DNA from: Thiocapsa imhoffii | GTDB lineage: Bacteria; Pseudomonadota; Gammaproteobacteria; Chromatiales; Chromatiaceae | DNA: 64,000 nucleotides | NCBI RefSeq assembly: GCF_016583985.1 | Contig: NZ_NRSD01000005.1 | Location: forward strand, 62,001-126,000 | Direction of reading: 5' to 3' | Shown here: piece by piece, positions 32,984-42,522 of the stretch | How positions within the stretch are numbered: the stretch's first letter is position 1 | How the letters are laid out: the number at the start of each line of letters is the position of its first letter | Program-made: the position numbers and the translations under genes | Notes under the pieces: generated by a model | Told to the model about the DNA's origin: nothing | The model's input: the letters and a program-made list of their open reading frames with translations, nothing else | The model's database searches: none

Positions 32984-34030
32984 TTGGCTGTCACACTGGG
33001 TGAGTTAGCGACCCGACTCGGTGTCGCGTTGAAGGGTCCCGCCGATGCCCTGGTTGATCATCTCGCGCCGGTGACCTCCGCGGGTCCTGGCAGTCTGACC
33101 TTTTTGGGCGATCGCCGCTTGCGTCGCCATCTCGTTGAGACACAAGCTGGTTGCGTCATCCTCACGGCGGCGGATGCCGAGCACTGTCCCGTCCCCGCAC
33201 TTCTGAGCAACAACCCCTATTTGATCTTTGCCCGAGCCGCGCGGATCCTCCATCCCTCGCCCTCGGTGGTTGGGGGAGTTCATCCCAGCGCGGTGGTGGA
33301 TCCTGCCGCTCGGGTCGATCCGACGGCCTGGATCGGTCCCTGCTCGGTGGTGGAGACAGGGGCCCTCATTGGCCCGCGGGTGTTTGTGGGGCCGGGATGC
33401 GTGATCGGTACCGATGTCGAGATCGGAGCGGACAGTCGACTCGTCGCTCGGGTCACCCTGTGCGTGGGAACCCGCGTGGGGGAGCGGGCCCTGATCCACC
33501 CTGGTGCCGTGATCGGGCGCGAAGGCTTTGGGTTTGCTCGCGACGGAGAACAGTGGGTGCGGATGCCGCAGGTGGGGCGCGCCATTCTGGGTCATGATGT
33601 TGAGATCGGCGCGAACACGACCGTTGATCGTGGCGCGATTGGGGATACCTTGATCGGCAATGGGGTGAAGCTCGACAGCCAGATCCAGATCGGTCACAAC
33701 GTCGAGGTTGGCGATCATACGGCGATGGCGGCCAATACGGGGATTTCGGGATCGACGCGCATCGGGCGCAATTGCACCATTGCCGGCGCTGTCGGGATGG
33801 CTGGCCATCTGGAGATTGCCGATGGCGTTCATTTTACGGGCATGGCGATGGTGACCCGCTCGGTCTCCGCGCCTGGTGTCTACAGTAGCGGGATTCCGGC
33901 CATGCCGAGCGCGGACTGGCGGCGGAACGTCGCCCGGTTTCGACACTTGGATGAATTGGTCCGGCGGATCAAGCAACTCGAGACACAAATCGATACCATG
34001 AAACAATCAAATGGGCGAGAGGTGACCTAG
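32984..34030 (+). CDS. lpxD: UDP-3-O-(3-hydroxyacyl)glucosamine N-acyltransferase
   Basis: Third step of lipid A synthesis, adding the N-linked acyl chain. It has 348 residues: an N-terminal uridine-binding domain ([12 protein letters not shown]), then left-handed beta-helix hexapeptide repeats, with the catalytic His region [22 protein letters not shown]. The start is a TTG at 32984. fabZ begins two bases after its stop. Confidence 0.96.
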   Translation: MAVTLGELATRLGVALKGPADALVDHLAPVTSAGPGSLTFLGDRRLRRHLVETQAGCVILTAADAEHCPVPALLSNNPYLIFARAARILHPSPSVVGGVHPSAVVDPAARVDPTAWIGPCSVVETGALIGPRVFVGPGCVIGTDVEIGADSRLVARVTLCVGTRVGERALIHPGAVIGREGFGFARDGEQWVRMPQVGRAILGHDVEIGANTTVDRGAIGDTLIGNGVKLDSQIQIGHNVEVGDHTAMAANTGISGSTRIGRNCTIAGAVGMAGHLEIADGVHFTGMAMVTRSVSAPGVYSSGIPAMPSADWRRNVARFRHLDELVRRIKQLETQIDTMKQSNGREVT

Positions 34031-34031
34031 C

Positions 34032-34541
34032 ATGGAAGGATCGCATGCACTTCCGGCGAATCCTGATCTGGTGGCCCCTCACTCGGAGGCCGTTTCGAGC
34101 ACGATGGATATCCATAAGGTGCTTAGCCTCTTGCCACACCGGTATCCGTTTCTCCTGGTGGACAAGGTCACCGACTATAAGGTCGATGACTACCTGATCG
34201 CACTGAAGAACGTCTCCTTCAACGAGCCTTATTTTACTGGACACTTTCCCGTCCGGCCGGTGATGCCCGGTGTTCTCATCGTCGAGGCGCTGGCCCAGGC
34301 AACCGGTTTGCTGGCGATGGTCTCGCGACCGGATGAGGTTGGCAACAAGCTGTACTATTTCGTTGGGATCGATAAGGCGCGGTTCAAACGTCCGGTCGAA
34401 CCCGGTGATCAACTGATTCTCGATGTCAAACTCCGCCACGTGCGGCGTGGAATCTGGAAATTCGAGGGCGAGGCCCGCGTTGATGGTTTCCTGGTTGCGA
34501 GTGCTGATATCATGTGTACGGCGCGAGAGTTCACCGCTTGA
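34032..34541 (+). CDS. fabZ: 3-hydroxyacyl-[acyl-carrier-protein] dehydratase FabZ
   Basis: Dehydrates 3-hydroxyacyl-ACP in fatty acid elongation. The hot-dog core starts [21 protein letters not shown]; the catalytic His is in [13 protein letters not shown] and the Glu in [12 protein letters not shown] keep the ATG at 34032, since AGAGGTG lies seven bases upstream, giving 169 residues and a 24-residue N-terminal extension; ATG 34104 would give the standard length. Its stop overlaps the lpxA start. Confidence 0.95.
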   Translation: MEGSHALPANPDLVAPHSEAVSSTMDIHKVLSLLPHRYPFLLVDKVTDYKVDDYLIALKNVSFNEPYFTGHFPVRPVMPGVLIVEALAQATGLLAMVSRPDEVGNKLYYFVGIDKARFKRPVEPGDQLILDVKLRHVRRGIWKFEGEARVDGFLVASADIMCTAREFTA

Positions 34542-35308
34542 TCCACCCGACAGCCTTGGTCGATGCCGGTGCGGTCCTCGGTGAGGAGGTCGAGGTCGGC
34601 CCCTATGCCATCATTGGGGCGGATGTCGAAATCGGTGCGCGCACACGAATCGGTTCGCATGCGGTCATTAAGGGTCCGACGCGGCTCGGCAGCGATAACC
34701 GCGTCTTTCAGTTCGCGAGCATCGGTGAGGATCCCCAAGACAGAAAGTACGGCGGTGAGGTCACCCGGTTGGACATCGGTGATCGCAATCAGATTCGTGA
34801 ATTCGTGACCCTGCATCGCGGGACCCTGCAGGATCAGGGCGTGACACGAATCGGCGATGACAATCTCTTCATGGCCTATGTTCACGTGGCGCATGACTGT
34901 CGAATCGGCAACCATGTCATCATGTCGAACGCGGCCTCGCTTGGGGGGCATGTGCGGATCCAGGATCATGCGATTTTGGGCGGCTTTACGATCGTTCACC
35001 AATTCTGTCGGATTGGATGCCATGCCTTCACCGCGATGGGGTCGGTGTTGAGCAAGGATGTCCCCCCATATGTGATGGTGGGCGGTCACCCGGCCGAGCC
35101 GCGGGGGATCAATGCCGAGGGTCTGCGGCGGAGCGGCTTTTCGAGTGAGACCATCCAGGCGATCAAACGCGCCTATCGCAGTCTCTATCTGGGCAACCGA
35201 TCGCTGGCCGAGGCACTGGATGAATTGACGCGAATGGCTGAACAAACCCATGAGATCGAACGCCTCGTCGAGTTCATCCACTCCAGCCAGCGCAGCATCG
35301 TCCGCTGA
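34538..35308 (+). CDS. lpxA: UDP-N-acetylglucosamine O-acyltransferase
   Basis: First step of lipid A synthesis. From the TTG at 34538, which overlaps the fabZ stop (TTGA) and has GAGAG nine bases upstream, it has 256 residues starting [14 protein letters not shown], as LpxA proteins do. A GTG at 34514 would add eight residues. Hexapeptide repeats run through [14 protein letters not shown]; the catalytic His lies in [14 protein letters not shown], and the C-terminal helical domain follows. It overlaps lpxB by one base. Confidence 0.95.
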   Translation: MIHPTALVDAGAVLGEEVEVGPYAIIGADVEIGARTRIGSHAVIKGPTRLGSDNRVFQFASIGEDPQDRKYGGEVTRLDIGDRNQIREFVTLHRGTLQDQGVTRIGDDNLFMAYVHVAHDCRIGNHVIMSNAASLGGHVRIQDHAILGGFTIVHQFCRIGCHAFTAMGSVLSKDVPPYVMVGGHPAEPRGINAEGLRRSGFSSETIQAIKRAYRSLYLGNRSLAEALDELTRMAEQTHEIERLVEFIHSSQRSIVR

Positions 35309-36447
35309 TGTTGACAGTCGGCATTGTTGCGAATGAGGCGTCTGGCGACATCCTTGGCGCTGCCCTGGTGCGCGAGATTCGCCGACGTGTCCCCGAGGTC
35401 GAATTCGTCGGTGTGGCGGGTCCGCGGATGCAGCAAGAGGGTTGCCGCAGTCTGGTCGATATGGAGCGACTCTCGGTCATGGGCTTGGCCGAGGTGTTGG
35501 CTCAGCTGCCGTCGCTGATCCTCATTCGGCGCCGGTTGGTGCGGCATTTTCTCCATAACCGTCCCGACGTCTTCATCGGCGTCGATGCCCCCGATTTCAA
35601 TCTCGGATTGGAGCGACGGCTCCGCGATGCGGGGATCCTGACGGTTCACCTGGTGAGTCCAACCGTCTGGGCCTGGCGTCCGGGGCGGGTGAAAACCATC
35701 CGCCGAGCGGTCGATCTGATGCTGAGCGTGTTTCCCTTCGAGGAGACCTTCCTGCGCCAGCATGGGGTCCCCGCGCGCTATGTCGGGCACCCGTTGGCAG
35801 ACGAGATCCCGCTCGAGATCGATCGGCTCGGGGCACGTCGTGCGCTGGGGTTGTCGCAGGGGACGATCGTCGCGATTTTACCGGGCAGCCGCATCGGTGA
35901 AGTCGATCGGCTCGCGGAGCCGTTCTTGATCACGGCGGCGCGGCTGGTGGCAGCGCGGCCCGAGGTCCAGTTTGTTGTCCCCCTGGTCAATGCGCGCGTA
36001 CGCGAGCGCTTTTGTCGCACCTTGGCGTCTGTTGCCCCGAATCTGCCGATCACACTGGTCGATGGCCGCAGTCGCGATGTGATGGCGGCGGCGGATCTCG
36101 TCTTGGCCGCCTCCGGGACGGCGACCCTGGAAACCCTGCTCTCGAAGCGACCGATGGTCGTCGCTTACCGGGTCCACCCCCTCAGCTACTTCGTGGTCAA
36201 GCAATTGGGCCTCGTCAAGGTTCCCTATGTGGCGATGGCGAACATCCTGGCGGAGCAGGAACTGGCGCGCGAGTTCATTCAAGATCGCTGTCGACCGGAG
36301 TTGCTTTTGCCCGCCTTGATCGCGTTGCTCGACGCCCCCGACTGGGTGACCGAGATCCAGCAACAGTATCGGCGGATCCACTTGCAACTGCGTCAAGATG
36401 CCGCGGCGAAGGCGGCCGCGGCCGTGCTGGACCTCATCAAGTCTTGA
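35308..36447 (+). CDS. lpxB: Lipid A disaccharide synthase
   Basis: Joins UDP-diacylglucosamine and lipid X to form the lipid A disaccharide at the inner face of the inner membrane. It has 379 residues of the GT19 family. The N-terminal VGIVANEASGDILGAALVRE, FIGVDAPDFNL, SPTVWAWRPGRVKTI and PGSRIGEVDR are family signatures. The ATG overlaps the lpxA stop (TGATG). Confidence 0.97.
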   Translation: MLTVGIVANEASGDILGAALVREIRRRVPEVEFVGVAGPRMQQEGCRSLVDMERLSVMGLAEVLAQLPSLILIRRRLVRHFLHNRPDVFIGVDAPDFNLGLERRLRDAGILTVHLVSPTVWAWRPGRVKTIRRAVDLMLSVFPFEETFLRQHGVPARYVGHPLADEIPLEIDRLGARRALGLSQGTIVAILPGSRIGEVDRLAEPFLITAARLVAARPEVQFVVPLVNARVRERFCRTLASVAPNLPITLVDGRSRDVMAAADLVLAASGTATLETLLSKRPMVVAYRVHPLSYFVVKQLGLVKVPYVAMANILAEQELAREFIQDRCRPELLLPALIALLDAPDWVTEIQQQYRRIHLQLRQDAAAKAAAAVLDLIKS

Positions 36448-36608
36448 GATGAGGAGCGGGCGATCCCTCCCGTGGTCTCCAGGATCCCCGTGTGGATTGG
36501 CGCCTAGGGCGGGGGCGGTGGGCGGCATCAGGAACCCAGGCGTGTCCTCCCGATACCGACTGCCGGGGTTTGGTGCCGGTCCCTTGTGCGACACATCCGA
36601 CGAATAGC

Positions 36609-37190
36609 ATGAGCACCAGTGTTTTGATCGCGGGTGTCGACGAGGCCGGTCGGGGTCCTCTTGCCGGACCGGTTTGCGCGGCTGCTGTCATTCTGGATCC
36701 AGACTCACCGATCATCGGCCTGGCAGACTCGAAACGGCTCAATGCACGCCGTCGTGACGCACTCGATGCTGTGATCCGCGAACAGGCTCTGGCCTGGTCC
36801 ATTGCCTGGGCGAGCGCCGAGGAGATTGATCGCATCAATATCCTGCGGGCGTCTCTCCTGGCGATGCAACGGGCTGTTTCCGCATTGAACATTGCCCCGG
36901 TGCGCGTGCTGGTCGATGGCCAACAGTGTCCGGATCTGCCCTGCGCGACCGAGGCCGTCGTGGGTGGAGATGGCTGCATCCCCGCGATCAGCGCGGCCTC
37001 GATTCTGGCCAAGGTCGCCCGTGATCGCTGCATGGGGGAACTCGATGTGCATTACCCTCACTATGGCTTTGCGCGTCACAAAGGCTATCCAACGCGCGCG
37101 CATCTCGCGGCGCTGCAACACCACGGACCTTGCGCGGAACATCGGCGCAGTTTCGCCCCTGTTCGGCGCCTCCTGCAGTCGTCATCTTGA
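36609..37190 (+). CDS. rnhB: Ribonuclease HII
   Basis: Cleaves RNA of RNA-DNA hybrids and single ribonucleotides in DNA. It has 193 residues from the ATG at 36609. The metal site begins [14 protein letters not shown] with the DE pair; further motifs are [11 protein letters not shown] and [13 protein letters not shown]. It ends the lipid A run as in other gammaproteobacteria, but dnaE, which often follows, is absent; a chloride channel gene follows instead. Confidence 0.96.
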   Translation: MSTSVLIAGVDEAGRGPLAGPVCAAAVILDPDSPIIGLADSKRLNARRRDALDAVIREQALAWSIAWASAEEIDRINILRASLLAMQRAVSALNIAPVRVLVDGQQCPDLPCATEAVVGGDGCIPAISAASILAKVARDRCMGELDVHYPHYGFARHKGYPTRAHLAALQHHGPCAEHRRSFAPVRRLLQSSS

Positions 37191-37227
37191 GGCCGGGCGC
37201 GGCACCGGTGTGGTTTGGGAGCGATGG

Positions 37228-39354
37228 GTGAGACGAGGTCTCCGGGCGCGAGCACGTGGGTTGCGCCTGCTCAGCGCTTTTGTGCTGCTGTCGTGTCTCG
37301 GGTTGGCGACCCTGTGCGCCGCAATGGACGGACAGGATCGCCTTGTCCAACGCGGCGATACCCTTTGGATGCTGGGTGGTCGGTTGGCGGGTGAGATCGG
37401 CGTGACCCGCGAGCAGGCGATGTTGGCGCTCCTGGAACGCAATCCCGATGCGGTCTCCACGCCCTGCAACGTCAATGGAACCTTGCGGGTCGGGGCGCGT
37501 CTGCAGTGGCCTCTGCAGCCCTGGGCATCACTGCCCGATGAGACCGCGGCGCGGCGCATCATTGCACAGCACGCGCGGGACTGGGATGCCCAGCGCCAGC
37601 TCGGTCAACCTCTGACCTGTCCTCCCGTGCTTGAGGAGACCGCGCGCCCGCCAGCGACAAGCCCGCCGGTGTCCGCGGAACCGCAATCCCTGCAAGACGG
37701 CCTCCCGGCGGAGGAGCCGGCCACGCTGCGTCAGGCAGCGGACCCCGGTCTTCCAGACGGGCCACCCGCGCCGCCCATCCTTCCCGTTCTCGACCACCAC
37801 GAAGGGATCGATGGCCCGCTCCCAAGCGGCCCCAGTGCACCCCTCTGGCTGCTGGCGCTGCTCGTGCTCGCACTGGTCGCGGCCGCGCACCTGGGCCGTG
37901 TGCGCCATCGGCCCGCGGTGGTTCTGCCGCTGAGCGGCGCCGCGCCACCGGTTTCCCGTCACCGGGCGGTCATGCAAGCCTTTCGCTCCGGCCAACTCGC
38001 GCTCTTGCTTGCGGCAGCGCTTGCTGGTTTCCTCGGTGCGCTGGTCACCGTGATCTTTCGTGAAGGCATCCTGCTCCTGGAGTGGTTGTTGGTGGGGCAG
38101 AGCGGGAGTTTGGTCGCGATGGCACACGCCCTGACGCCCTGGCAGCGCCTGCTCATCCCCGCCCTGGGCGGCCTGCTCGCGGGGCTGATCCTCACGCGGA
38201 TCGGCGCGCGCTTGCGTGGCCGCACGACGACCGACTACATGGAGTCGGTGACGCAAGGTGACGGCTGGATCAGCGTTCGCCACAGTCTCGTGAAGTCCGC
38301 CTCGTCGCTCGTCACGGTGGCGTCGGGCGGGTCGATCGGCCGCGAGGGCGCCATGGTGCAACTGGCGGCGATGATGGCCTCGGTAATCGGACGTCTTGCG
38401 CGCTTCCCGCGCGAGCGGCTGCGTCTGTTGGTCGCCGCGGGCGCGGCTGCCGGACTGGCGGCGGCCTACAATGCCCCGATCGCGGCGACCATCTTCGTGG
38501 CTGAAATCGTGCTCGGCTCCATCGCGATCGAGTTCATCGGACCCTTGATCGTTGCCGCTGTGATTGCGAATGTGACCGTGCATGACCTCATGGGTTACGC
38601 TCCCGTGTATGACATCCCCGCCTTCCACCTCGTCAGCGATGGGGAGTTGTTGCTCTATCTGCTGCTCGGGTTGATCGCTGGCCACGTCGCGCCCGTGTTC
38701 CTGAATCTGCTGGCGCGCTCACATCGACTCTTTGCCCGCCTGCCGGTCCCCTTGGCGGGCCGCATGATGCTCGGCGGGCTGATCGTGGGTCTGATCTCGG
38801 TCTATGAACCCGCCGTTTGGGGCAATGGCTACAGTGTGGTGAGCACGGTGCTCAATGAGCCTTGGGTCTGGCAGGCACTCTTGACTGTCTTGGTGTTGAA
38901 GATCATCTCAACCGCCGCGACCCACGGCTCGGGCGCGATCGGTGGGGCCTTCACCCCGACCTTGTTCGTTGGGGCCTTGCTCGGGGCGCTGTTTGGCACG
39001 CTCGTTCAGGTGCTGATCCCAGACGGGACCGGACCGGCGAGCGCCTACGCCGTCGTGGGCATGGGGGCGATGCTGGCGGGGACCACCCATGCCCCCTTGA
39101 TGGCGATCCTCATGGTCTTCGAGATGACGATGGACTATGCCATCGTGCTCCCGCTGATGCTGGCCGTCGTCACCGCCCATTATACGGCGCGCCGCTATGC
39201 GGACATCGCGCCCATGTACGCCGATTCGCTCCTGCCGCGTGAGCATGATCCAGCAGACTCCAGCGTGCCGCGTGACCCAAGTGGAGCGATTGGTGAAGCT
39301 CGGCGCCCTGTTGGCCAGCAGCCATCGTCGTCACCCGTGCATCATCCAGGGTGA
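37228..39354 (+). CDS. ClcB-type chloride channel/antiporter with N-terminal FimV/LysM-like domain
   Basis: 708 residues from a GTG at 37228 with GGGAG six bases upstream. Residues 1-32 are a basic then hydrophobic signal or anchor segment. Residues 38-95 (LVQRGDTLW, a run with MLALLERNPDAV, then GTLRVGARLQWP) match the peptidoglycan-binding domain of FimV. A Pro-rich linker follows, then one membrane helix at 205-222. From about 250 to 665 it is a CLC protein closest to ClcB by eye: TTTDYMES, the gating Glu373 in GREGAMVQLA, AVWGNGYS, and the selectivity motif GGAFTPTLFVG. It therefore predicts a wall-binding domain on an inner-membrane chloride transporter. The frame is uninterrupted. CLC assignment secure, fusion well supported. 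Confidence 0.85.
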   Translation: MRRGLRARARGLRLLSAFVLLSCLGLATLCAAMDGQDRLVQRGDTLWMLGGRLAGEIGVTREQAMLALLERNPDAVSTPCNVNGTLRVGARLQWPLQPWASLPDETAARRIIAQHARDWDAQRQLGQPLTCPPVLEETARPPATSPPVSAEPQSLQDGLPAEEPATLRQAADPGLPDGPPAPPILPVLDHHEGIDGPLPSGPSAPLWLLALLVLALVAAAHLGRVRHRPAVVLPLSGAAPPVSRHRAVMQAFRSGQLALLLAAALAGFLGALVTVIFREGILLLEWLLVGQSGSLVAMAHALTPWQRLLIPALGGLLAGLILTRIGARLRGRTTTDYMESVTQGDGWISVRHSLVKSASSLVTVASGGSIGREGAMVQLAAMMASVIGRLARFPRERLRLLVAAGAAAGLAAAYNAPIAATIFVAEIVLGSIAIEFIGPLIVAAVIANVTVHDLMGYAPVYDIPAFHLVSDGELLLYLLLGLIAGHVAPVFLNLLARSHRLFARLPVPLAGRMMLGGLIVGLISVYEPAVWGNGYSVVSTVLNEPWVWQALLTVLVLKIISTAATHGSGAIGGAFTPTLFVGALLGALFGTLVQVLIPDGTGPASAYAVVGMGAMLAGTTHAPLMAILMVFEMTMDYAIVLPLMLAVVTAHYTARRYADIAPMYADSLLPREHDPADSSVPRDPSGAIGEARRPVGQQPSSSPVHHPG

Positions 39355-39526
39355 GATCGGCCCGGACAGGACGCGCGGGCACGGCGCTTGACGGGCCGCG
39401 ACCCCTGCGCCTAGCCTTATGGGCTTGAACCTGAATCGGGTGCGAGGAAAAGACCTTGGGACGACAATTGGTCACGGTGTTGCGTGCGGGCGGCGCCTGC
39501 GCTGACTGCCCGCGGGTCGCGCGAGC

Positions 39527-40156
39527 ATGAGTGTCATCGCGGTGGCCGGCAACAAGGGCGGCACCGGTAAGACCACCTTGTCGTTGAATCTGGCGGCCGG
39601 ACTCGCGCGGTTGGGCAGCGTGGTCATCATTGATGCCGATCCCCAGCAGTCCGCCTATCAATGGCGTTTGATCGGTGAAGAGAACAGCACCCTGCCTGCC
39701 GTGATCGCGGCCGCCTTCGCGCTTGAGAAGACGATTCAAGCCCTGCGCGAGGTCCACACGCATCTGGTGATCGATTGCCCACCCTCGATCAAGGCGCCCC
39801 AGACCGAGCAGGCGTTGCGCTGGGCTGATCAGGTGCTGATCCCGCTGCAACCCTCACCCATGGACCTCTGGGCGACCAGTCATCTCGCGCGGGTCGTCGA
39901 CAGCATGCGTGCCGAGAACCCTGGTCTGCGCGCCCACCTGGTGATGAACCAGATGGAACCGCGCACCACCTTGTCCCGGATCATGCCCGAAGCGATCGCT
40001 GAGTTGGATCTGCCGGTGGCACGCACGGCCCTGCAGCGTCGCTCCATTCATCGGCTCTGTGTGCTCGAAGGGCGGACCGTCTTCCAGGCCGGCCGGCGGG
40101 GAGCGGCCGCGGTTGCCGAGATCAATGACCTCATTACCGAGATCCTCGAATCATGA
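39527..40156 (+). CDS. ParA/McdA-like positioning ATPase
   Basis: A 209-residue ParA/MinD-superfamily ATPase. The deviant Walker A motif is GNKGGTGKTT at residues 8-17, carrying the signature lysine. Walker A' reads VVIIDADPQQSA and Walker B LVIDCPPS. It is a single domain with no DNA-binding N-terminal extension, and no parB or origin gene is near, so chromosome segregation is unlikely. It overlaps the next small gene by the 4-base ATGA. That pairing, and the small partner's features, resemble the McdA-McdB system that spaces carboxysomes on the nucleoid. Cargo unknown. Confidence 0.85.
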   Translation: MSVIAVAGNKGGTGKTTLSLNLAAGLARLGSVVIIDADPQQSAYQWRLIGEENSTLPAVIAAAFALEKTIQALREVHTHLVIDCPPSIKAPQTEQALRWADQVLIPLQPSPMDLWATSHLARVVDSMRAENPGLRAHLVMNQMEPRTTLSRIMPEAIAELDLPVARTALQRRSIHRLCVLEGRTVFQAGRRGAAAVAEINDLITEILES

Positions 40157-40377
40157 CCACGCGTGAAAACCAAACGGAACGACGACTCAAAGACAGCATC
40201 CGCAAGGCGAAGGGGAGTGCGTCCGTGAGCGCCAGCGCGGCCACCGCGACGACGCAGACGCCAGCAGCGGCGCCGACCGCTCAGGTGGAAAGGGTTGCGC
40301 CGGCCCCCTCCACAGCTGGGCAGATCCCGACACGTCGTCCCTCACCGCTGCCGTCGCGCCGCGTGTGGCCTGACTGA
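40153..40377 (+). CDS. Small disordered partner of the ParA protein (McdB-like candidate)
   Basis: 74 residues. Three parts are visible: a polar basic N-terminus (TRENQTERRLKDSIRKAKGS), a low-complexity Ala/Thr/Ser/Pro middle that should be disordered, and a basic C-terminus ending RRVWPD with one Trp three residues from the end. The ATG lies inside the parA stop, implying coupled translation. Short length, disorder, charged N-terminus and a C-terminal Trp are features reported for alpha-type McdB proteins, but no sequence alignment was made. Function by analogy only. Confidence 0.6.
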   Translation: MTTRENQTERRLKDSIRKAKGSASVSASAATATTQTPAAAPTAQVERVAPAPSTAGQIPTRRPSPLPSRRVWPD

Positions 40378-40518
40378 GTTCGGTCGCGCGCGTGCGCGCG
40401 GCACGCCACAGCACGCACGGTCGGTCAGGTTGCAGCGAGGCCGCTACCGGGGCTGTGTGCGTTCGACGCCGGGTTGGCGGTCATGCGCGTGCCGCTTGTT
40501 GGTTTGAGCGAACGTCAT

Positions 40519-42522
40519 TCAGCCGACGTCGAGCAGTCCTTTCAGCGTATGCAGATGCGTCAGGCCGCGTGCCTTGCGGTTGACCGAGGTGTCTTCATGT
40601 TCGCCATCCCAGACGAGCTGGTCCTGGGGCACCTCGCCGAGAAAGCGACTGGGTTCACTGCTGGCCCATGCACCATGGCGTTTGCGACGACGCGCGAGGG
40701 TGAAGGTGAGGGTTTCACGCGCGCGTGTGATGCCAACATAGGCAAGGCGGCGCTCCTCCTCGATCGTGTCCTCCTCGATGCTGGTGCGATGCGGTAGCAA
40801 CTCCTCCTCCATCCCGACCAGGAAGACGTGGGGGAACTCGAGACCCTTCGCGGCATGGAGCGTCATCAGACTGACCCGGTCGCCGCCCTCCGCTTCGTCC
40901 TGCCGATCGAGCACATCCATCAAGGTCAGGTGGCTCGCCATCTCGGCGAGGGTGCGCTCCTGGAGTTCACCTGTGTTGAGCGCGGTGAGCCAGCCGAGGA
41001 GATCGATCACATTGGCATAGCGGCGGTCAGCGACGGCTTGACTCGAGGCGTTCTCGCGCAGCCAGTGGGCGTAGTCGATCCGCTCGACGAGCGCCTGCAT
41101 GGCGCCAACCGGGTCGCGCTCACCGCGGCGTGCATGCTCCTCGATCAGCGTGGCGAAGGCGCGCAGCGGCGCGCGGCGCCGCTCACTGAGTTGTTCGGAC
41201 GACGCCAGCGCGTCGCAGGCCGCCAGCAAATGGAGGTCGTGCTCCTGGGCATGGAGCGCCAGGCGCTCGACCGTGGTCGGACCAATCTCACGGCGTGGCG
41301 TGTTGACGATGCGCAAAAAAGCGGCGTCATCCTCTGGGTTGGCCAGCAGCCGAAGATAGGCCATGAGATCCTTGATCTCAGCGCGTGCAAAGAAGGAGGT
41401 GCCACCGCTGAGAACATAGGGAACATTGTGTTGGCGCAGCGCCTGCTCGAGCGGGCGGGCCTGATGATTGCCGCGATAGAGGACGGCCAAATCCGAGAAG
41501 GCGGCCCCGCGGGCAAATCGCAGATGGAGGATCTCGGCCACGACCCGCTCGGCCTCGTCGGTCTCGTCCGCGCAGCGCAGCACCCGTGGTGATTCCCCTG
41601 GGCCATGTTCGCTCCAGAGACGCTTCGCAAAGACGTGTGGGTTATGGGCGATCAGTGCATTGGCCAGGGTCAGGATGCGCGCGCTCGAACGATAGTTCTG
41701 CTCCAGCATGATGACCTTCAGGGTCGGATAGTCCTGCTCGAGCCGGGCGAGATTCTCGGGGCGGGCACCACGCCAGGCATAGATGGACTGATCATCGTCG
41801 CCGACGACGGTGAAGGCACCGCGTGCTCCCGTGAGCTGACGCACCAGGTCGTATTGCGCCCCGTTCGTATCCTGGTACTCGTCGACCAAGAGATAGCGCA
41901 CCCGCGCCTGCCAGCGTTCGCGGTGATCGGCATGAACACGCAGCAGGCGTGCCGGGCGGAGGATCAGATCGTCGAAATCGACCGCGTTGTAGGCACGCAG
42001 CGTGCGTTCGTAGTCGCCATAGAGGGCGGCGCAGCGCGCCTCGAAGTTGTCCTCGGCACGCTCCTGTGCCTGCACCGGGTCGATGAGATCGTTCTTCCAA
42101 CGAGAGATGCGTTGCTGCAACGCCGCGGGACTGAAGGCCTCACTGTTGCGCACCCCGCGCAGATGTTCCTTCAGAAGTGCTTCAACGTCTTGGGCGTCGA
42201 GCAGCGAGAAACGTGGACGCAACCCGGCTGGCTCCGGATGCTGACGCAGCATCTCGAGACCAAAGCGATGGAAGGTCGAAATGGCCAAACCGCGGGTCCG
42301 GGTGCCCTTGAGTTCATTCACCACCCGCTCGTGCATCTCGCGCGCGGCCTTGTTCGTGAAGGTGAGTGCACGAAGATGGTGTGGCGCGATGCCTTGCTCG
42401 ATCAGGTATGCGATCTTGCGCGTGATGACGCGGGTCTTGCCGGAGCCGGCGCCGGCGAGGACTAACAGGGGACCGTCCTGATACTGGACGGCCTCGTATT
42501 GGCGGCTGTTCAGTCGGTTCAT
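40519..42522 (-). CDS. rep: ATP-dependent DNA helicase Rep
   Basis: UvrD/Rep-family 3'-5' helicase that clears proteins ahead of replication forks. From the ATG at 42522 (MNRLNSRQYEAVQY) it has 667 residues, Rep size. The Walker A motif is LAGAGSGKTRV, with TFTNKAAREMHERV (motif Ia), VDEYQDTNGAQYDL (II), VVGDDDQSIYAWRGA (III), and LMTLHAAKGLEFPHVF and YVGITRARETL (V, VI). The open frame extends 74 codons upstream, but that stretch is Pro/Ala-rich with no similarity. Confidence 0.96.
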   Translation of the reverse strand: MNRLNSRQYEAVQYQDGPLLVLAGAGSGKTRVITRKIAYLIEQGIAPHHLRALTFTNKAAREMHERVVNELKGTRTRGLAISTFHRFGLEMLRQHPEPAGLRPRFSLLDAQDVEALLKEHLRGVRNSEAFSPAALQQRISRWKNDLIDPVQAQERAEDNFEARCAALYGDYERTLRAYNAVDFDDLILRPARLLRVHADHRERWQARVRYLLVDEYQDTNGAQYDLVRQLTGARGAFTVVGDDDQSIYAWRGARPENLARLEQDYPTLKVIMLEQNYRSSARILTLANALIAHNPHVFAKRLWSEHGPGESPRVLRCADETDEAERVVAEILHLRFARGAAFSDLAVLYRGNHQARPLEQALRQHNVPYVLSGGTSFFARAEIKDLMAYLRLLANPEDDAAFLRIVNTPRREIGPTTVERLALHAQEHDLHLLAACDALASSEQLSERRRAPLRAFATLIEEHARRGERDPVGAMQALVERIDYAHWLRENASSQAVADRRYANVIDLLGWLTALNTGELQERTLAEMASHLTLMDVLDRQDEAEGGDRVSLMTLHAAKGLEFPHVFLVGMEEELLPHRTSIEEDTIEEERRLAYVGITRARETLTFTLARRRKRHGAWASSEPSRFLGEVPQDQLVWDGEHEDTSVNRKARGLTHLHTLKGLLDVG

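Noticed and set aside
36892..37227. Upstream extension of the chloride channel frame inside rnhB
   Set aside because: It overlaps rnhB in another frame and lacks a ribosome-binding site; the GTG at 37228 has GGGAG and starts a good signal segment.
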